DNA from: Hydrogeniiclostridium mannosilyticum
Lineage (GTDB): Bacteria > Bacillota > Clostridia > Oscillospirales > Acutalibacteraceae
Assembly (NCBI RefSeq): GCF_003268275.1
Contig: NZ_QLYR01000002.1
Location: forward strand, 186,001 to 250,000
DNA: 64,000 nucleotides
Direction: 5' to 3'
Shown here one piece after another: positions 9,253 through 16,575 of the stretch. The notes beneath the pieces are model-generated. The model ran no database searches. It worked only from the letters and a program-made list of their open reading frames with translations, and had not been told where the DNA came from. How positions within the stretch are numbered: the stretch's first letter is position 1; each line of letters begins with the position of its first letter. A program made the translations under genes and the position numbers.

Positions 9253-9380
9253 CGGAGCAAATGATACCGGCAGGGAACGGCCTGGAGGAAAACGAGCTTT
9301 TTTCTGCGGTGCAGTCCTTTTCCAAACAGGTGGAGGAGGACTACAGAAGATACCCGCATAATTTGGAGGAAGAGCCATGA
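9249..9380 (+). CDS. Small acidic protein in the place of the tail-tube module
   Basis: Open frame of 43 codons, starting at TTG 9249 (overlapping the previous stop) or ATG 9261, and ending in an ATGA overlap with the LysM gene. It is acidic and predicted helical (ENELFSAVQSFSKQVEEDY). I do not recognise a family. In related phages, sheath, tube and tape-measure genes would lie here; instead there is only this tiny, translationally coupled gene. It could be a short adaptor joining head to baseplate, a shrunken remnant, or nothing. Confidence 0.5.
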   Translation: MTEQMIPAGNGLEENELFSAVQSFSKQVEEDYRRYPHNLEEEP

Positions 9381-9889
9381 ATCTGCCGATGCAGTTCCAA
9401 GGCTATTGCTGGCCGAACAACCCCTATGAAATCACCGTTCAATACACACGGGCCGTACAGGAGCAGCAACAGCCAGGCTGCCGCAGTGTCGTGCAAAATA
9501 TGGGGCGGAGGTGCCGGGTCATAGCAGGGAAGGGGATTTTTCTCGGCGCTGGATGCCGGGAACAGTTTGACCGCCTGGCTGCTTTGCTGGAGCAGGGGGG
9601 CGAAGGGCTGCTGACCCTGCCGGGAGAAGCGCCGCTGCGCGCCGTGTTTGCCAGTTTGAAGCTGACGGGGGAATCCCGCCCAAATCAACTGGGCTACAGC
9701 TTTCAGTTTTATGAGGTTCCCAGCGGCAGGGTAGCTGAGGGCGGCGGCTGTTACCGGGTCGCCAGGGAAGGCGAGACCCTCTGGCAGGTAGCGATGCTTT
9801 GCGGGGTTCCGGTGGACGAACTGCGTGTACTCAACCGGGTGCAGTGGCCCAACGCGCTGCCCGTGGGGACAAGGCTGGTGCTGCCATGA
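9377..9889 (+). CDS. LysM-domain phage tail/baseplate protein (XkdP-like)
   Basis: 170 residues. The N-terminal about 115 residues (FQGYCWPNNPYEITVQYTR, then RVIAGKGIFLGAG and YSFQFYEV) match the beta-rich domain seen in clostridial phage tail proteins of this kind. The C-terminus (about residues 122-168) is a LysM domain (YRVAREGETLWQVA with an LNRVQWPNALPVGTRL ending). LysM proteins of contractile phages sit near the hub, and LysM binds peptidoglycan. It is coupled to both neighbours by ATGA overlaps. Confidence 0.8.
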   Translation: MNLPMQFQGYCWPNNPYEITVQYTRAVQEQQQPGCRSVVQNMGRRCRVIAGKGIFLGAGCREQFDRLAALLEQGGEGLLTLPGEAPLRAVFASLKLTGESRPNQLGYSFQFYEVPSGRVAEGGGCYRVAREGETLWQVAMLCGVPVDELRVLNRVQWPNALPVGTRLVLP

Positions 9890-10827
9890 AATGGGAGGGA
9901 ATAGGGCCTGACGGCGCCCGGGTTAGCCTTCCGGCCCCGGTATCAGCCACGGTTTTCTGCGATGAGGATGCGCCCGCGGATCAATACACGGCAGTTTTTC
10001 CGGCGGATCGGCCCCTGTGCATAACCGGCCTCCGGGCGCAGAGCGGCTCCGGGGAGCACGGTTTTACACTGGAAGGGATTGTCGACAGCAGGGAGTGGGT
10101 TCGCTCCTTGTCCGGCTGCCTGCTGCGGGTCAGCGCGCGCAGCAGGGCCGCGTTGCTGCTGGACAATGAGGCGGTGCCGGAGACGCTGGACGCCCCCTCG
10201 CTGGAAAAACTGTTTGATATGCATGTAAGGCCCTACGGCTTTACGGGCTTCACCGGGGATTCACGCTCCTTTTCCGGTAAGCTGGTGATTACGAGGGGGA
10301 TGAGCGAATGGCAGGCCGTTGAAAAGTTCTGCACGTCTTTTCTGCGCTGCCGCCCCCATGTAAGCGGCAGGATGCTCCTCACAGGCAAAAGAGAGCCCAA
10401 AAGGCCGGTGTGCTTCGGCCGGGAAATTTCCTTTGGCCGTCTGGCGCTGGCAGAGGAGGACTATCAGCGGATTTCCGAGCTCCGGGTCCGGCAGCAGGGC
10501 GCTGCCGGCTACGGGCGCGTGATAAGGGACCCTGCGGCCTCGGCGCTGGGGGTTGTGCGCCGCCGCTGCCTTTCAGAGGAAGGCGAACGGACGGCGGAGC
10601 AGGTCTTGGCCCTGGCACGCAAAAAGGCCTTTGCCGTGGAGGTGGATTGCTTTCAGCCGCCCTATTTTCCACTGTTTACGGATTGTATGATCTCGGACGC
10701 TCAGATTGGAGAATATACAAATTTGTATATTTCATCAATAAAATACTATTTGGATAAAAATAAGGCGTATTGCCGTTACACGCTACGCCGAAAGGAGGGG
10801 GAAGCATGTGGCTGGCAAGACAAATGA
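9886..10827 (+). CDS. Baseplate hub protein (gp27/XkdQ-like)
   Basis: 313-residue protein following the LysM gene, in the order LysM-hub-spike-wedge typical of PBSX-like phages. Several segments fit gpD/gp27-type hubs: an early beta-rich domain, LEKLFDMHVRPYGFTGF in the middle (domain that recruits the spike), and a late stretch ending in LYISSIKYYLDKNKAYCRYTLRR. ATG 9886 overlaps the upstream stop. A longer ORF starting at 9799 is ruled out by overlap with LysM coding. Its end overlaps the spike gene by 22 bases. Confidence 0.72.
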   Translation: MKWEGIGPDGARVSLPAPVSATVFCDEDAPADQYTAVFPADRPLCITGLRAQSGSGEHGFTLEGIVDSREWVRSLSGCLLRVSARSRAALLLDNEAVPETLDAPSLEKLFDMHVRPYGFTGFTGDSRSFSGKLVITRGMSEWQAVEKFCTSFLRCRPHVSGRMLLTGKREPKRPVCFGREISFGRLALAEEDYQRISELRVRQQGAAGYGRVIRDPAASALGVVRRRCLSEEGERTAEQVLALARKKAFAVEVDCFQPPYFPLFTDCMISDAQIGEYTNLYISSIKYYLDKNKAYCRYTLRRKEGEACGWQDK

Positions 10828-11144
10828 TTGAAGCACAGAGGCGGCAGCCCGCCGCAGAGGCCTCTTATCTGGCGGAAGGGGACGGCGCGGAAGGGGCTAA
10901 CCGGTACCTTGGGGTTGAGCTTGCGGCCCCCTGGGGCATTGAATACGCCGCGCCCGATTACGCCCGGGCGACACTGGTGGCAACACAGGAGGGCATGGTG
11001 TGTGTGGGAACGGCGATGCAGGCCTCCGGGCTGCTTGAGGCCGGGGAACTCCGGCTTTTTTCCCGCGGAGGCGCGGAGATCATTCTGCGCAATGATGGGA
11101 CGGTGTCCATCAATGGGCGGGTATTCGAGGCAAAGGAGGGCTGA
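10806..11144 (+). CDS. Putative baseplate spike/puncturing protein (gpV-like)
   Basis: 112-residue protein with ATG just after a GGAGGGGG RBS inside the end of the hub gene. The C-terminal half (beta-rich, ending LRNDGTVSINGRVFEA) resembles the end of baseplate assembly/spike proteins, where repeated short beta strands form the needle. It is shorter than typical gpV, so the needle would be short. Assigned by motif hints and gene order. Confidence 0.6.
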   Translation: MWLARQMIEAQRRQPAAEASYLAEGDGAEGANRYLGVELAAPWGIEYAAPDYARATLVATQEGMVCVGTAMQASGLLEAGELRLFSRGGAEIILRNDGTVSINGRVFEAKEG

Positions 11145-11147
11145 CGG

Positions 11148-11480
11148 GTGGATCACATTTTGCAGGATGGAGATTTTGCCCTGAACGCATCGGGCTATCC
11201 GGAGACGGCGGCGGGCACGCGGGCTCTGTTGCAGCGTGCGGAGCTGCGCCTGCGGATTCCCCGGGGCAGCTTTGATTATGACGGCCTGCTGGGCAGCCGG
11301 CTGCCCGCCATGCGCGGCATGAATGAGGAATGGGCCCTGGCGCTCGCCCGCGAAGCCCTGGCGCCTCTCCCGGAGGTACAGGCGGCTGCGGTGCGGGTTG
11401 AGGCGGAGTGTGTGCGGGTTGAGGTTTTAATCGACGGCGGGAGGTATGAGATCGAGGTGGAACGAAATGGAGAGCTATGA
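11148..11480 (+). CDS. Baseplate wedge protein (gpW/gp25/XkdS-like)
   Basis: 110-residue protein between spike and J genes, the fixed place of the gp25-like wedge protein in contractile baseplates. It shows the family's helical-plus-beta pattern (RALLQRAELRLRIPRGSFDYD near residue 28-48, and a C-terminal VRVEVLIDGGRYEIEVE strand pair). The start is GTG 11148, just after a GGCTGACGGG stretch. Its end overlaps the J gene by 14 bases. Confidence 0.65.
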   Translation: MDHILQDGDFALNASGYPETAAGTRALLQRAELRLRIPRGSFDYDGLLGSRLPAMRGMNEEWALALAREALAPLPEVQAAAVRVEAECVRVEVLIDGGRYEIEVERNGEL

Positions 11481-12528
11481 GCAGCTGACAGGCCGCATGT
11501 ACCGCAGCTTTGAGGAGCTGGCGGGCTATTCGCCGGACGACGCCTCTGATTTGGGCATTCGCATGAAGGTGTTGGCGGGGGAGGTTTATTCGGCTCTGGC
11601 GTCACTGGAATATTTGAAGGGGCAGCTGTCGCTGTCCACCGCATCAGGCGCTCAGCTTACGGCGTTGGCGGCGGAGTACGGCCTTACACGTAAGCCGGCG
11701 CAAAAGGCCCAGGGGGTTCTGCGTTTTTCGATCGGTGAGGACGGGTGGTACAGCATTACAATTCCCCGGGGAAGCGTATGCACAACTGCGGATGGAGCGG
11801 TCAACTTTGTCACCACACAGGAGGCCGTGCTGGCTGCGGGCAGCCGTTATGTGCTGGCGCCGGCTGCGGCGGAGCAGGCCGGGCGGGCCGGAAATGTCCG
11901 TGCCGGGACGGTTGTGGTCCTGGTCAGCCAGCCGGTCGGTATAGAGCAGGTGACAAACCTGGAGGCCTTCTCAGGCGGCGCGGAAGAGGAATCGGACGAG
12001 CATCTGCGCGGCCGGCTGCTAAAGCTGCTGCGCGACCCGCCCCGCAGTGCAAACGCGGCCTTTTACCGGGAGCTTTGCCTGAGGAACCCGGCGGTGGCGT
12101 CGGTCTCTGTCGACGGGACGGTCGCCCGGGTGGCGCTCTATCTGGCAGGGCAGGGCAAGGCTCCGGACGCAGCGGTGGTGGAGTCCGTCCGGGAGGCCGT
12201 ACAAAAAGAGGCGCCGGTGGGGGTGACGGTGGCAGTCCAGGCGGTTGCGCTGAAGAAAATTCCGGTGTCCGCCGAATTAACGGCCTATCCCGGCTGGCAG
12301 ACAGATGAGACAAAGAAGGCTTGTGAAGCCTGTACGCAGGATTTTTTCCATGCGCTCGGCGCAGGAGAAAATTTTTACACAGCACGGCTGGCGGCCGCTC
12401 TGCTGGGCAGCGGAAAAATTGTAAACTGCACTTTTTCCGCCGCTACCGCGGACGTGGCTGTGGCAGCCGGTGAGCTCGCTGTTTGCGGGGACATCCGCTA
12501 CACCTGGAAAGGCAGGGCGGATGTATGA
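11467..12528 (+). CDS. Baseplate J family protein
   Basis: 353-residue baseplate assembly protein (gpJ/XkdT type), which forms the triangular wedge around the hub. Diagnostic segments include the N-terminal YEQLTGRMYRSFEELAGYSPDDASDLGIR, the IPRGSVCTT stretch at about residue 103, and FSGGAEEESDEHLRGRLLKLLRDPPRSANAAFYRELCL at about residue 168-205, typical of the family core. ATG 11467 is chosen rather than the ORF start at 11446 because of GGAGG upstream. It ends in an ATGA overlap with gene I. This is the firmest evidence that the baseplate is of contractile origin. Confidence 0.88.
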   Translation: MESYEQLTGRMYRSFEELAGYSPDDASDLGIRMKVLAGEVYSALASLEYLKGQLSLSTASGAQLTALAAEYGLTRKPAQKAQGVLRFSIGEDGWYSITIPRGSVCTTADGAVNFVTTQEAVLAAGSRYVLAPAAAEQAGRAGNVRAGTVVVLVSQPVGIEQVTNLEAFSGGAEEESDEHLRGRLLKLLRDPPRSANAAFYRELCLRNPAVASVSVDGTVARVALYLAGQGKAPDAAVVESVREAVQKEAPVGVTVAVQAVALKKIPVSAELTAYPGWQTDETKKACEACTQDFFHALGAGENFYTARLAAALLGSGKIVNCTFSAATADVAVAAGELAVCGDIRYTWKGRADV

Positions 12529-13148
12529 ATAAACCGATTACGCCGCTGGCTTCTATGGAGGCGCGCCTGAAAGCGACGGGGGTGTACCGCCTGGCTGCCA
12601 CGGACCTGGTGTACCTGGAGCTATGCGCCTATCAGAGCGCCCTGTCCGTCCTATTTGAGGGTGTGTTGGAGCTGGAGCGGGAGGGGTTTTTATCCACAGC
12701 ACAGGATTGGGGGCTCGCGGAGGCGGAGTGGCGGTATGGGCTGGCAGCGGACGGCCTGACTGCCGCAGAGCGCCGGCGGCGGGTACAGGCCTATGCCTAT
12801 TCCCGCACCGCGGGCGGGCTGGAAGCCTTCACGGCATTGCTGGCCGCAATGGGCTGTACGGGCAATGCCGTGCTGGATGGAGAACGCTGGTGCGTTTACC
12901 TGGAAACCGCTCCGCCCTCCGGGCAGGCCGAGGCGCTGCTGCGGCAAAAGCTGATGGGAGCCGCGCCAGCGAATGCCGAGGTGGAGCTGGTGGTCCGGCC
13001 CGCAGCCTGGGATGCGCTGGATGCGCTGGCAGAAAGCTGGGCAGCCTGGGAGGCAAAAAAGCTGGACTGGGATGCCTTTGACAGCGGCGCGGGCTTACAG
13101 CCCGAGCAAAACAGAAAAGGGGGAATATATTTTGCCGACAAGCCATAA
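12525..13148 (+). CDS. Phage tail protein I (XkdU-like)
   Basis: 207 residues, coupled to the J gene by an ATGA overlap. gpI-type proteins lie after J and connect baseplate to fibres. The region around YRLAATDLVYLELCAYQSALSVLFEG and RRRRVQAYAYSRTAGGLEAFTALLAAMG fits the DUF2313/XkdU family. The end is Trp/Ala-rich and overlaps the next start by 17 bases. Confidence 0.7.
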   Translation: MNKPITPLASMEARLKATGVYRLAATDLVYLELCAYQSALSVLFEGVLELEREGFLSTAQDWGLAEAEWRYGLAADGLTAAERRRRVQAYAYSRTAGGLEAFTALLAAMGCTGNAVLDGERWCVYLETAPPSGQAEALLRQKLMGAAPANAEVELVVRPAAWDALDALAESWAAWEAKKLDWDAFDSGAGLQPEQNRKGGIYFADKP

Positions 13149-13602
13149 GACCGGACTGGGGCTGAACGCCTGGGTGGGGAGCGACTGCCCAATGCGCCAG
13201 GATTTTGTCGACGACAATACGCTTTTAGATGAGCTGATATCCACGCATATCAATAATCAGGAGCAGCATTTGTCGGCGGTGGACCGGGCGCTGCTGGAGT
13301 CCGGCATTGTCATCGGACGGTATACGGGGGATGGCGCCGCCTCCAAAAAAATCGCGCTGGAAATCCAGCCGAAATTTGTCATGGTGTTTATGATGATGAA
13401 CCCGGCGGTGCTGTACGACCAGGGGAAAAACTACAGCCTGGTCTGCTCCGGGTTCGCGCTAGCGGGAATCTCCAGCGGAGCGGTGGCTTTAAGCGGCAGC
13501 ACGCTTACGGTTTACCAATCTACTTCAGAGCCGTCTGCCGGGGGACAAAAAAATAACCTCAATGCCAAGGGGTCGTCTTATTTTTACGCGGTGTTTAGAT
13601 AA
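13132..13602 (+). CDS. Putative short tail fibre protein
   Basis: 156 residues from TTG 13132 (AAAGGGGG 8-14 bases upstream). The N-terminus (GLGLNAWVGSDCPMRQDFVDDNTLLDELI) is the form of attachment segment seen in clostridial tail fibres; the rest is beta-rich with low similarity and would contain the receptor-binding tip. It is last in the operon. No chaperone or holin follows; 24 bases downstream begins the hflX promoter. Confidence 0.65.
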   Translation: MPTSHKTGLGLNAWVGSDCPMRQDFVDDNTLLDELISTHINNQEQHLSAVDRALLESGIVIGRYTGDGAASKKIALEIQPKFVMVFMMMNPAVLYDQGKNYSLVCSGFALAGISSGAVALSGSTLTVYQSTSEPSAGGQKNNLNAKGSSYFYAVFR

Positions 13603-13626
13603 AAGGCGTTGCTCTGAAAATAATGG

Positions 13627-13655
13627 TTGAAAAAGAAGCGCTTTTGTGCTATAGT
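13627..13655 (+). promoter_or_regulatory. Sigma-A promoter for the hflX leader
   Basis: TTGAAA, exactly 17 bases, TATAGT. Transcription would start near 13,662 and read through the leader peptide and attenuator into hflX. Confidence 0.75.
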
Positions 13656-13708
13656 CTTTTTAAATCAATTGATTGGTATTAAACGATGGAAGGGGCGGTG
13701 AATAATCC

Positions 13709-13774
13709 ATGAAAAAGAGGATGGATTTCTATTCTGAAAAGATCAGAAAGGGAATATTCACCGGTTGGCAGTAA
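13709..13774 (+). CDS. 21-codon leader peptide upstream of hflX
   Basis: Short ORF beginning MKKRMDFYSEK and ending TGWQ, preceded by a G-rich stretch at 13,688-13,700. It lies between a clear promoter and a strong terminator upstream of hflX. It overlaps a segment (ATCAGAA, 13742-13748) complementary to the 5' arm of the terminator (TTCTGAT), so the position of a ribosome on the ORF could decide whether the terminator forms. Ribosome-mediated attenuation of hflX-type resistance genes is known in Listeria; here it is inference. Confidence 0.6.
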   Translation: MKKRMDFYSEKIRKGIFTGWQ

Positions 13775-13814
13775 CCCGACGGCGTTACTTTTGCTGCTTA
13801 AGTGAATCTTTTTC

Positions 13815-13849
13815 CGGCACTTCTGATTTTTTCAGGAGTGCCGTTTTTT
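13815..13849 (+). terminator. Terminator/attenuator between leader peptide and hflX
   Basis: 12-bp stem CGGCACTTCTGA with TCAGGAGTGCCG (one G-U pair), loop of five T, followed by TTTTTT. It is far downstream of the phage cluster's last gene and directly downstream of the leader promoter, so it is best read as an attenuator for hflX. Confidence 0.82.
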
Positions 13850-13931
13850 ATCGGCTGGAATGAATCAGCTTTTTCAGGGCAACACAAGAAATAAAGCATG
13901 CGGGCGAGACCTTTTGCAAAGGGGAGATTAT

Positions 13932-15179
13932 ATGTTTGAAACAGAAGAGAAAAAGCAGCGGGCGCTGCTGGTGTCGGTCGATACCGGCGAGGATGACGCC
14001 CAGGCCTCAATGGAGGAGCTTTACGAGCTGACGCGCAGCGCGGATGCCGAACCGGTGGCGTCGATGATTCAAAAACGCCCCGCCCCGGATGGGGCCACGT
14101 GCGTGGGCAGCGGTATGCTAAAGGAAATCGCACAATTCTGTAAAAGCCATGGGATTGACCTGCTGATTTTTGACTGCGAGCTGTCGCCGACACAGATCCG
14201 CAACATAGAAGAAGATGCCGGTGTGCGGGTTGTGGACCGTACCATTTTAATTTTAGACATCTTTGCCGCACGGGCACGCAGCCGGGAGGGAAAGCTACAG
14301 GTGGAGCTGGCGCAGCTGCAATACCTGCTGCCGCGCCTGACCGGAAAGGGCACGGAGCTTTCCCGGCTGGGCGGCGGAATCGGCACCCGCGGCCCCGGCG
14401 AGAGTAAGCTTGAAACGGACCGCCGCCATATCCACAGGAGGATCGAGTCGCTGAAGGCACAGCTTACTGAGGTGGAAAAGCAGCGGGAGCTGACGAAGCG
14501 GCAGCGGCGGAAAAGCGGGATACAGATGGTTGCGCTGGTGGGTTACACCAACGCGGGCAAGAGCACGCTGATGAACCGCCTTACAGAGGCGGGGGTCCTG
14601 GCAGAGGATAAGCTTTTTGCCACATTGGACCCGACGGTGCGCACGCTGAAGCTGCCCAGCGGCGCAAAGGTGCTGCTGACAGACACAGTTGGGCTGGTCC
14701 GGCGGCTGCCGCATCATCTGGTGCAGGCCTTCCACTCCACGCTGGAGCAAGCGGTTGAAGCAGATGTAATTCTGAACATCTGCGATGCTTCCAGCCCGGA
14801 GGCCGGACTTCACCTGGAGGTGACGCGCGAGCTGCTGCAGGAGTTGGGCTGCCGTGAACAGCCGGTCCTCTCAGTGCTGAATAAGTGCGACCGTGTACCG
14901 GATCTGCAGGGGTTGCCGGTGATCGGCAGCAAGACCCTTCGCATCAGCGCGCTGACAGGCGAAGGAATAGATGATTTGCTGGCTGCGGTTGAGGAAGCGC
15001 TGCCGGAAAAAATGCGGAGGATAACGGTGCTGCTGCCCTTTTCTGAGGGAGGGCTGGCAGCAGCGGTGCGCCGCGAGGGCACCGTTTTGGAAGAGGCCTA
15101 TACAGAGGACGGCCTGCGGATGACGGCAACGGTGGACACGCGCCTGCTGGTAAGACTGGAGGCCTTTATCGTCTCCTGA
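13932..15179 (+). CDS. hflX: GTPase HflX
   Basis: Ribosome-associated GTPase that splits 70S/100S ribosomes stalled by heat or antibiotics. 415 residues: N-terminal HflX-specific domain with a Gly-rich SRLGGGIGTRGPGESKLE linker (about 147-165), then the G-domain with VGYTNAGKST (P-loop, about 203-212), DTVGLVRRLP (G3) and NKCD (G4). ATG 13932 is preceded by AAAGGGGAGATT; 24 codons of upstream frame were not included. It is controlled by its own promoter and the leader peptide/terminator arrangement upstream, and followed by a strong bidirectional terminator, so it is monocistronic. Confidence 0.96.
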   Translation: MFETEEKKQRALLVSVDTGEDDAQASMEELYELTRSADAEPVASMIQKRPAPDGATCVGSGMLKEIAQFCKSHGIDLLIFDCELSPTQIRNIEEDAGVRVVDRTILILDIFAARARSREGKLQVELAQLQYLLPRLTGKGTELSRLGGGIGTRGPGESKLETDRRHIHRRIESLKAQLTEVEKQRELTKRQRRKSGIQMVALVGYTNAGKSTLMNRLTEAGVLAEDKLFATLDPTVRTLKLPSGAKVLLTDTVGLVRRLPHHLVQAFHSTLEQAVEADVILNICDASSPEAGLHLEVTRELLQELGCREQPVLSVLNKCDRVPDLQGLPVIGSKTLRISALTGEGIDDLLAAVEEALPEKMRRITVLLPFSEGGLAAAVRREGTVLEEAYTEDGLRMTATVDTRLLVRLEAFIVS

Positions 15180-15258
15180 GCGGCATGGCCTGCGCATTCC
15201 GCTGAAGCGGCCCGGATAAAAATAGCAGGGCGGTAAAATAGGACGTTTATTGCGAAAA

Positions 15259-15303
15259 AAAAGCGCCGGATAAAGAGCAATCCTCTTTATCCGGCGCTTT
15301 TAA
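15259..15303. terminator. Strong bidirectional terminator after hflX
   Basis: A 19-bp perfect stem (AAAAGCGCCGGATAAAGAG and its complement) with a 5-base loop, flanked by A-runs and T-runs. It ends the hflX transcript. The 180 bases that follow contain only short spurious frames before the vanZ-like gene. Confidence 0.92.
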
Positions 15304-15485
15304 AAATATGTGTAAAAAGAGAAAAACGCTTCATGACGGGCGGAGCCAGTCCGAAGGCGGCAGAGGCCGCCGCACCCCGTCCCTGTGTGGAATCCCGGAC
15401 GGAAAACTCGCCGGGAATGCTCCGTTATCTTCTGCATCGCCCGCGCATAAGCTTAACAGGATAGGCTTGGAAAGGGGGAGTCGGC

Positions 15486-16214
15486 ATGCTGGAGAGCATA
15501 CGGACACCGGCGGGCAGCAGTATTAGTTGGGAACGAATCCACTTGGCATTGCCGGACGGGCTGCTGCTGGGTGCGCTGTTGTTTCTGGCGCTGTGGCTTT
15601 TTCATTTTCGCCGGCCCCTCGCGGATGGACGTAAAAGGCCCAACCGGCTGCTGTGCCTGCTGTTCCTTTATTGCGGTGCGGTGGGGGCGCTGACACTGCG
15701 CATTACCCTGCCCGCCGGGTGGCAGCCGACAGCGGAGAACACGGCCCGCGCCCTGGCAGCTGTGCGCTGGCTGCCGTTTGAGTCGGCGGTTTCCATTTTC
15801 CGCAACTCGGTTGCCATTGGCACAATGAAGTATTTTGTTAGAATCATCGGCGGAAATTTTATCATGCTCCTGCCGCTCGGAATCTTGCTGCCGCTGATTT
15901 GGCCGCGGCTCCGTGTCCGGCAGATGGCGTTTATCGCTGTTTTGACGCCGCTGTGCATCGAGCTTCTTCAGCTTTTGGACAATATCTTGGGCGGTATGGT
16001 GCGTGCGGTTGAGGTGGAAGACCTTGTGCTCAATGCCTGCGGCTGCCTGTTGGGGTACGGTATTTTGGCGTTGCTGCGTTTTTTGCGGCGCGGGCTCGCA
16101 CAGCGGGTGCAAAGGCGCCGCGCGCCGGCGCTGGTAATCTGGCTGCCTGAGGGGCCCGGAAGAACCCGGCCCAGCCGGAAAAGAGAAATAAAAATGAGAA
16201 AGAGCCGGATGTAA
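15486..16214 (+). CDS. VanZ family membrane protein
   Basis: 242-residue integral membrane protein with about five hydrophobic segments (around 25-40, 55-75, 118-140, 145-165 and 180-200). The VanZ-family signature is visible: NFIMLLPLGILLPL, then TPLCIELLQLLD and VEVEDLVLNACGCLLGY. The Tn1546 namesake gives low-level teicoplanin resistance, but most chromosomal members have unknown roles. The C-terminus is an Arg-rich cytoplasmic tail. RBS AAAGGGGG lies 8 bases before ATG 15486. It stands alone here, and the stop lies inside the loop of its terminator. Confidence 0.85.
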   Translation: MLESIRTPAGSSISWERIHLALPDGLLLGALLFLALWLFHFRRPLADGRKRPNRLLCLLFLYCGAVGALTLRITLPAGWQPTAENTARALAAVRWLPFESAVSIFRNSVAIGTMKYFVRIIGGNFIMLLPLGILLPLIWPRLRVRQMAFIAVLTPLCIELLQLLDNILGGMVRAVEVEDLVLNACGCLLGYGILALLRFLRRGLAQRVQRRRAPALVIWLPEGPGRTRPSRKREIKMRKSRM

Positions 16215-16228
16215 CCGGCTCTTTCTCT
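16199..16228 (+). terminator. Terminator overlapping the end of the VanZ-family gene
   Basis: AAAGAGCCGG pairs with CCGGCTCTTT around a six-base loop that contains the gene's stop, followed by CTCTT. From here to 16,500 the sequence is AT-rich and I see no supported gene. Confidence 0.75.
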
Positions 16229-16501
16229 TGGGGAGGAGTTGTATTGAAAAAGTGTGACAAAACGATTTGCCACGAGTCTTGTAAACAAGATTATATAGGC
16301 ACTTTATCTGAGAGATTATTTTCTGTTCTCCCTTTCGACAGTTATTATTATAATACGCTTCTTTACCAGTGTCAACGTTTTAACAAGTGTTTTAGGCAGA
16401 ATCTCTGTATTGGACAAATGGCAGATTTTAACGCTTATAAATTAGTAATATTTCACTAAAAAATCGCCTGTAAAATTTGTGTAATAACCGGCGAAAGAAA
16501 A

Positions 16502-16541
16502 GAAAAACCGCATAGCGCCAGGCTGTCCGGGCGTTATGCGG
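16502..16541 (-). terminator. Terminator of the minus-strand trpB-type gene
   Basis: Read on the minus strand, CCGCATAACGCC pairs with GGCGCTATGCGG (one mismatch/wobble) and is followed by TTTTT. It lies 35 bases after the trpB stop. Confidence 0.8.
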
Positions 16542-16575
16542 CTGAAAATAGAGCGTTTTGTAAGGCACGGGGCAA

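Larger units (their letters stand above)
3225..13602 (+). mobile_element. Phage-derived structural cluster lacking tail tube, sheath and tape measure
   Basis: One plus-strand run of sixteen genes, most overlapping or separated by a few bases, encoding DNA packaging (terminase pair), portal, protease, decoration protein, major capsid, connectors and a contractile-type baseplate (LysM protein, hub, spike, wedge, J, I, fibre). No integrase, repressor, replication, holin, sheath, tube or tape-measure gene is visible. Base composition matches the flanking chromosome, and the neighbours (degV, hflX) are housekeeping genes, which suggests long residence. It may be a remnant prophage, a gene-transfer-agent-like particle or another domesticated particle. 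The boundaries are simply the first and last phage-like genes. Confidence 0.8.

Noticed and set aside
13603-13931. Terminator at 13,815 seen as the end of the phage cluster
   Set aside because: A clear promoter (13,627) and a short ORF lie between the cluster and the hairpin, so attenuation of hflX explains it better; it may still stop read-through from the cluster.
16244-16459. 71-codon frame after the VanZ-family gene
   Set aside because: Low-complexity, Cys/Tyr-rich product from AT-rich intergenic DNA, TTG start, no conserved motif seen.
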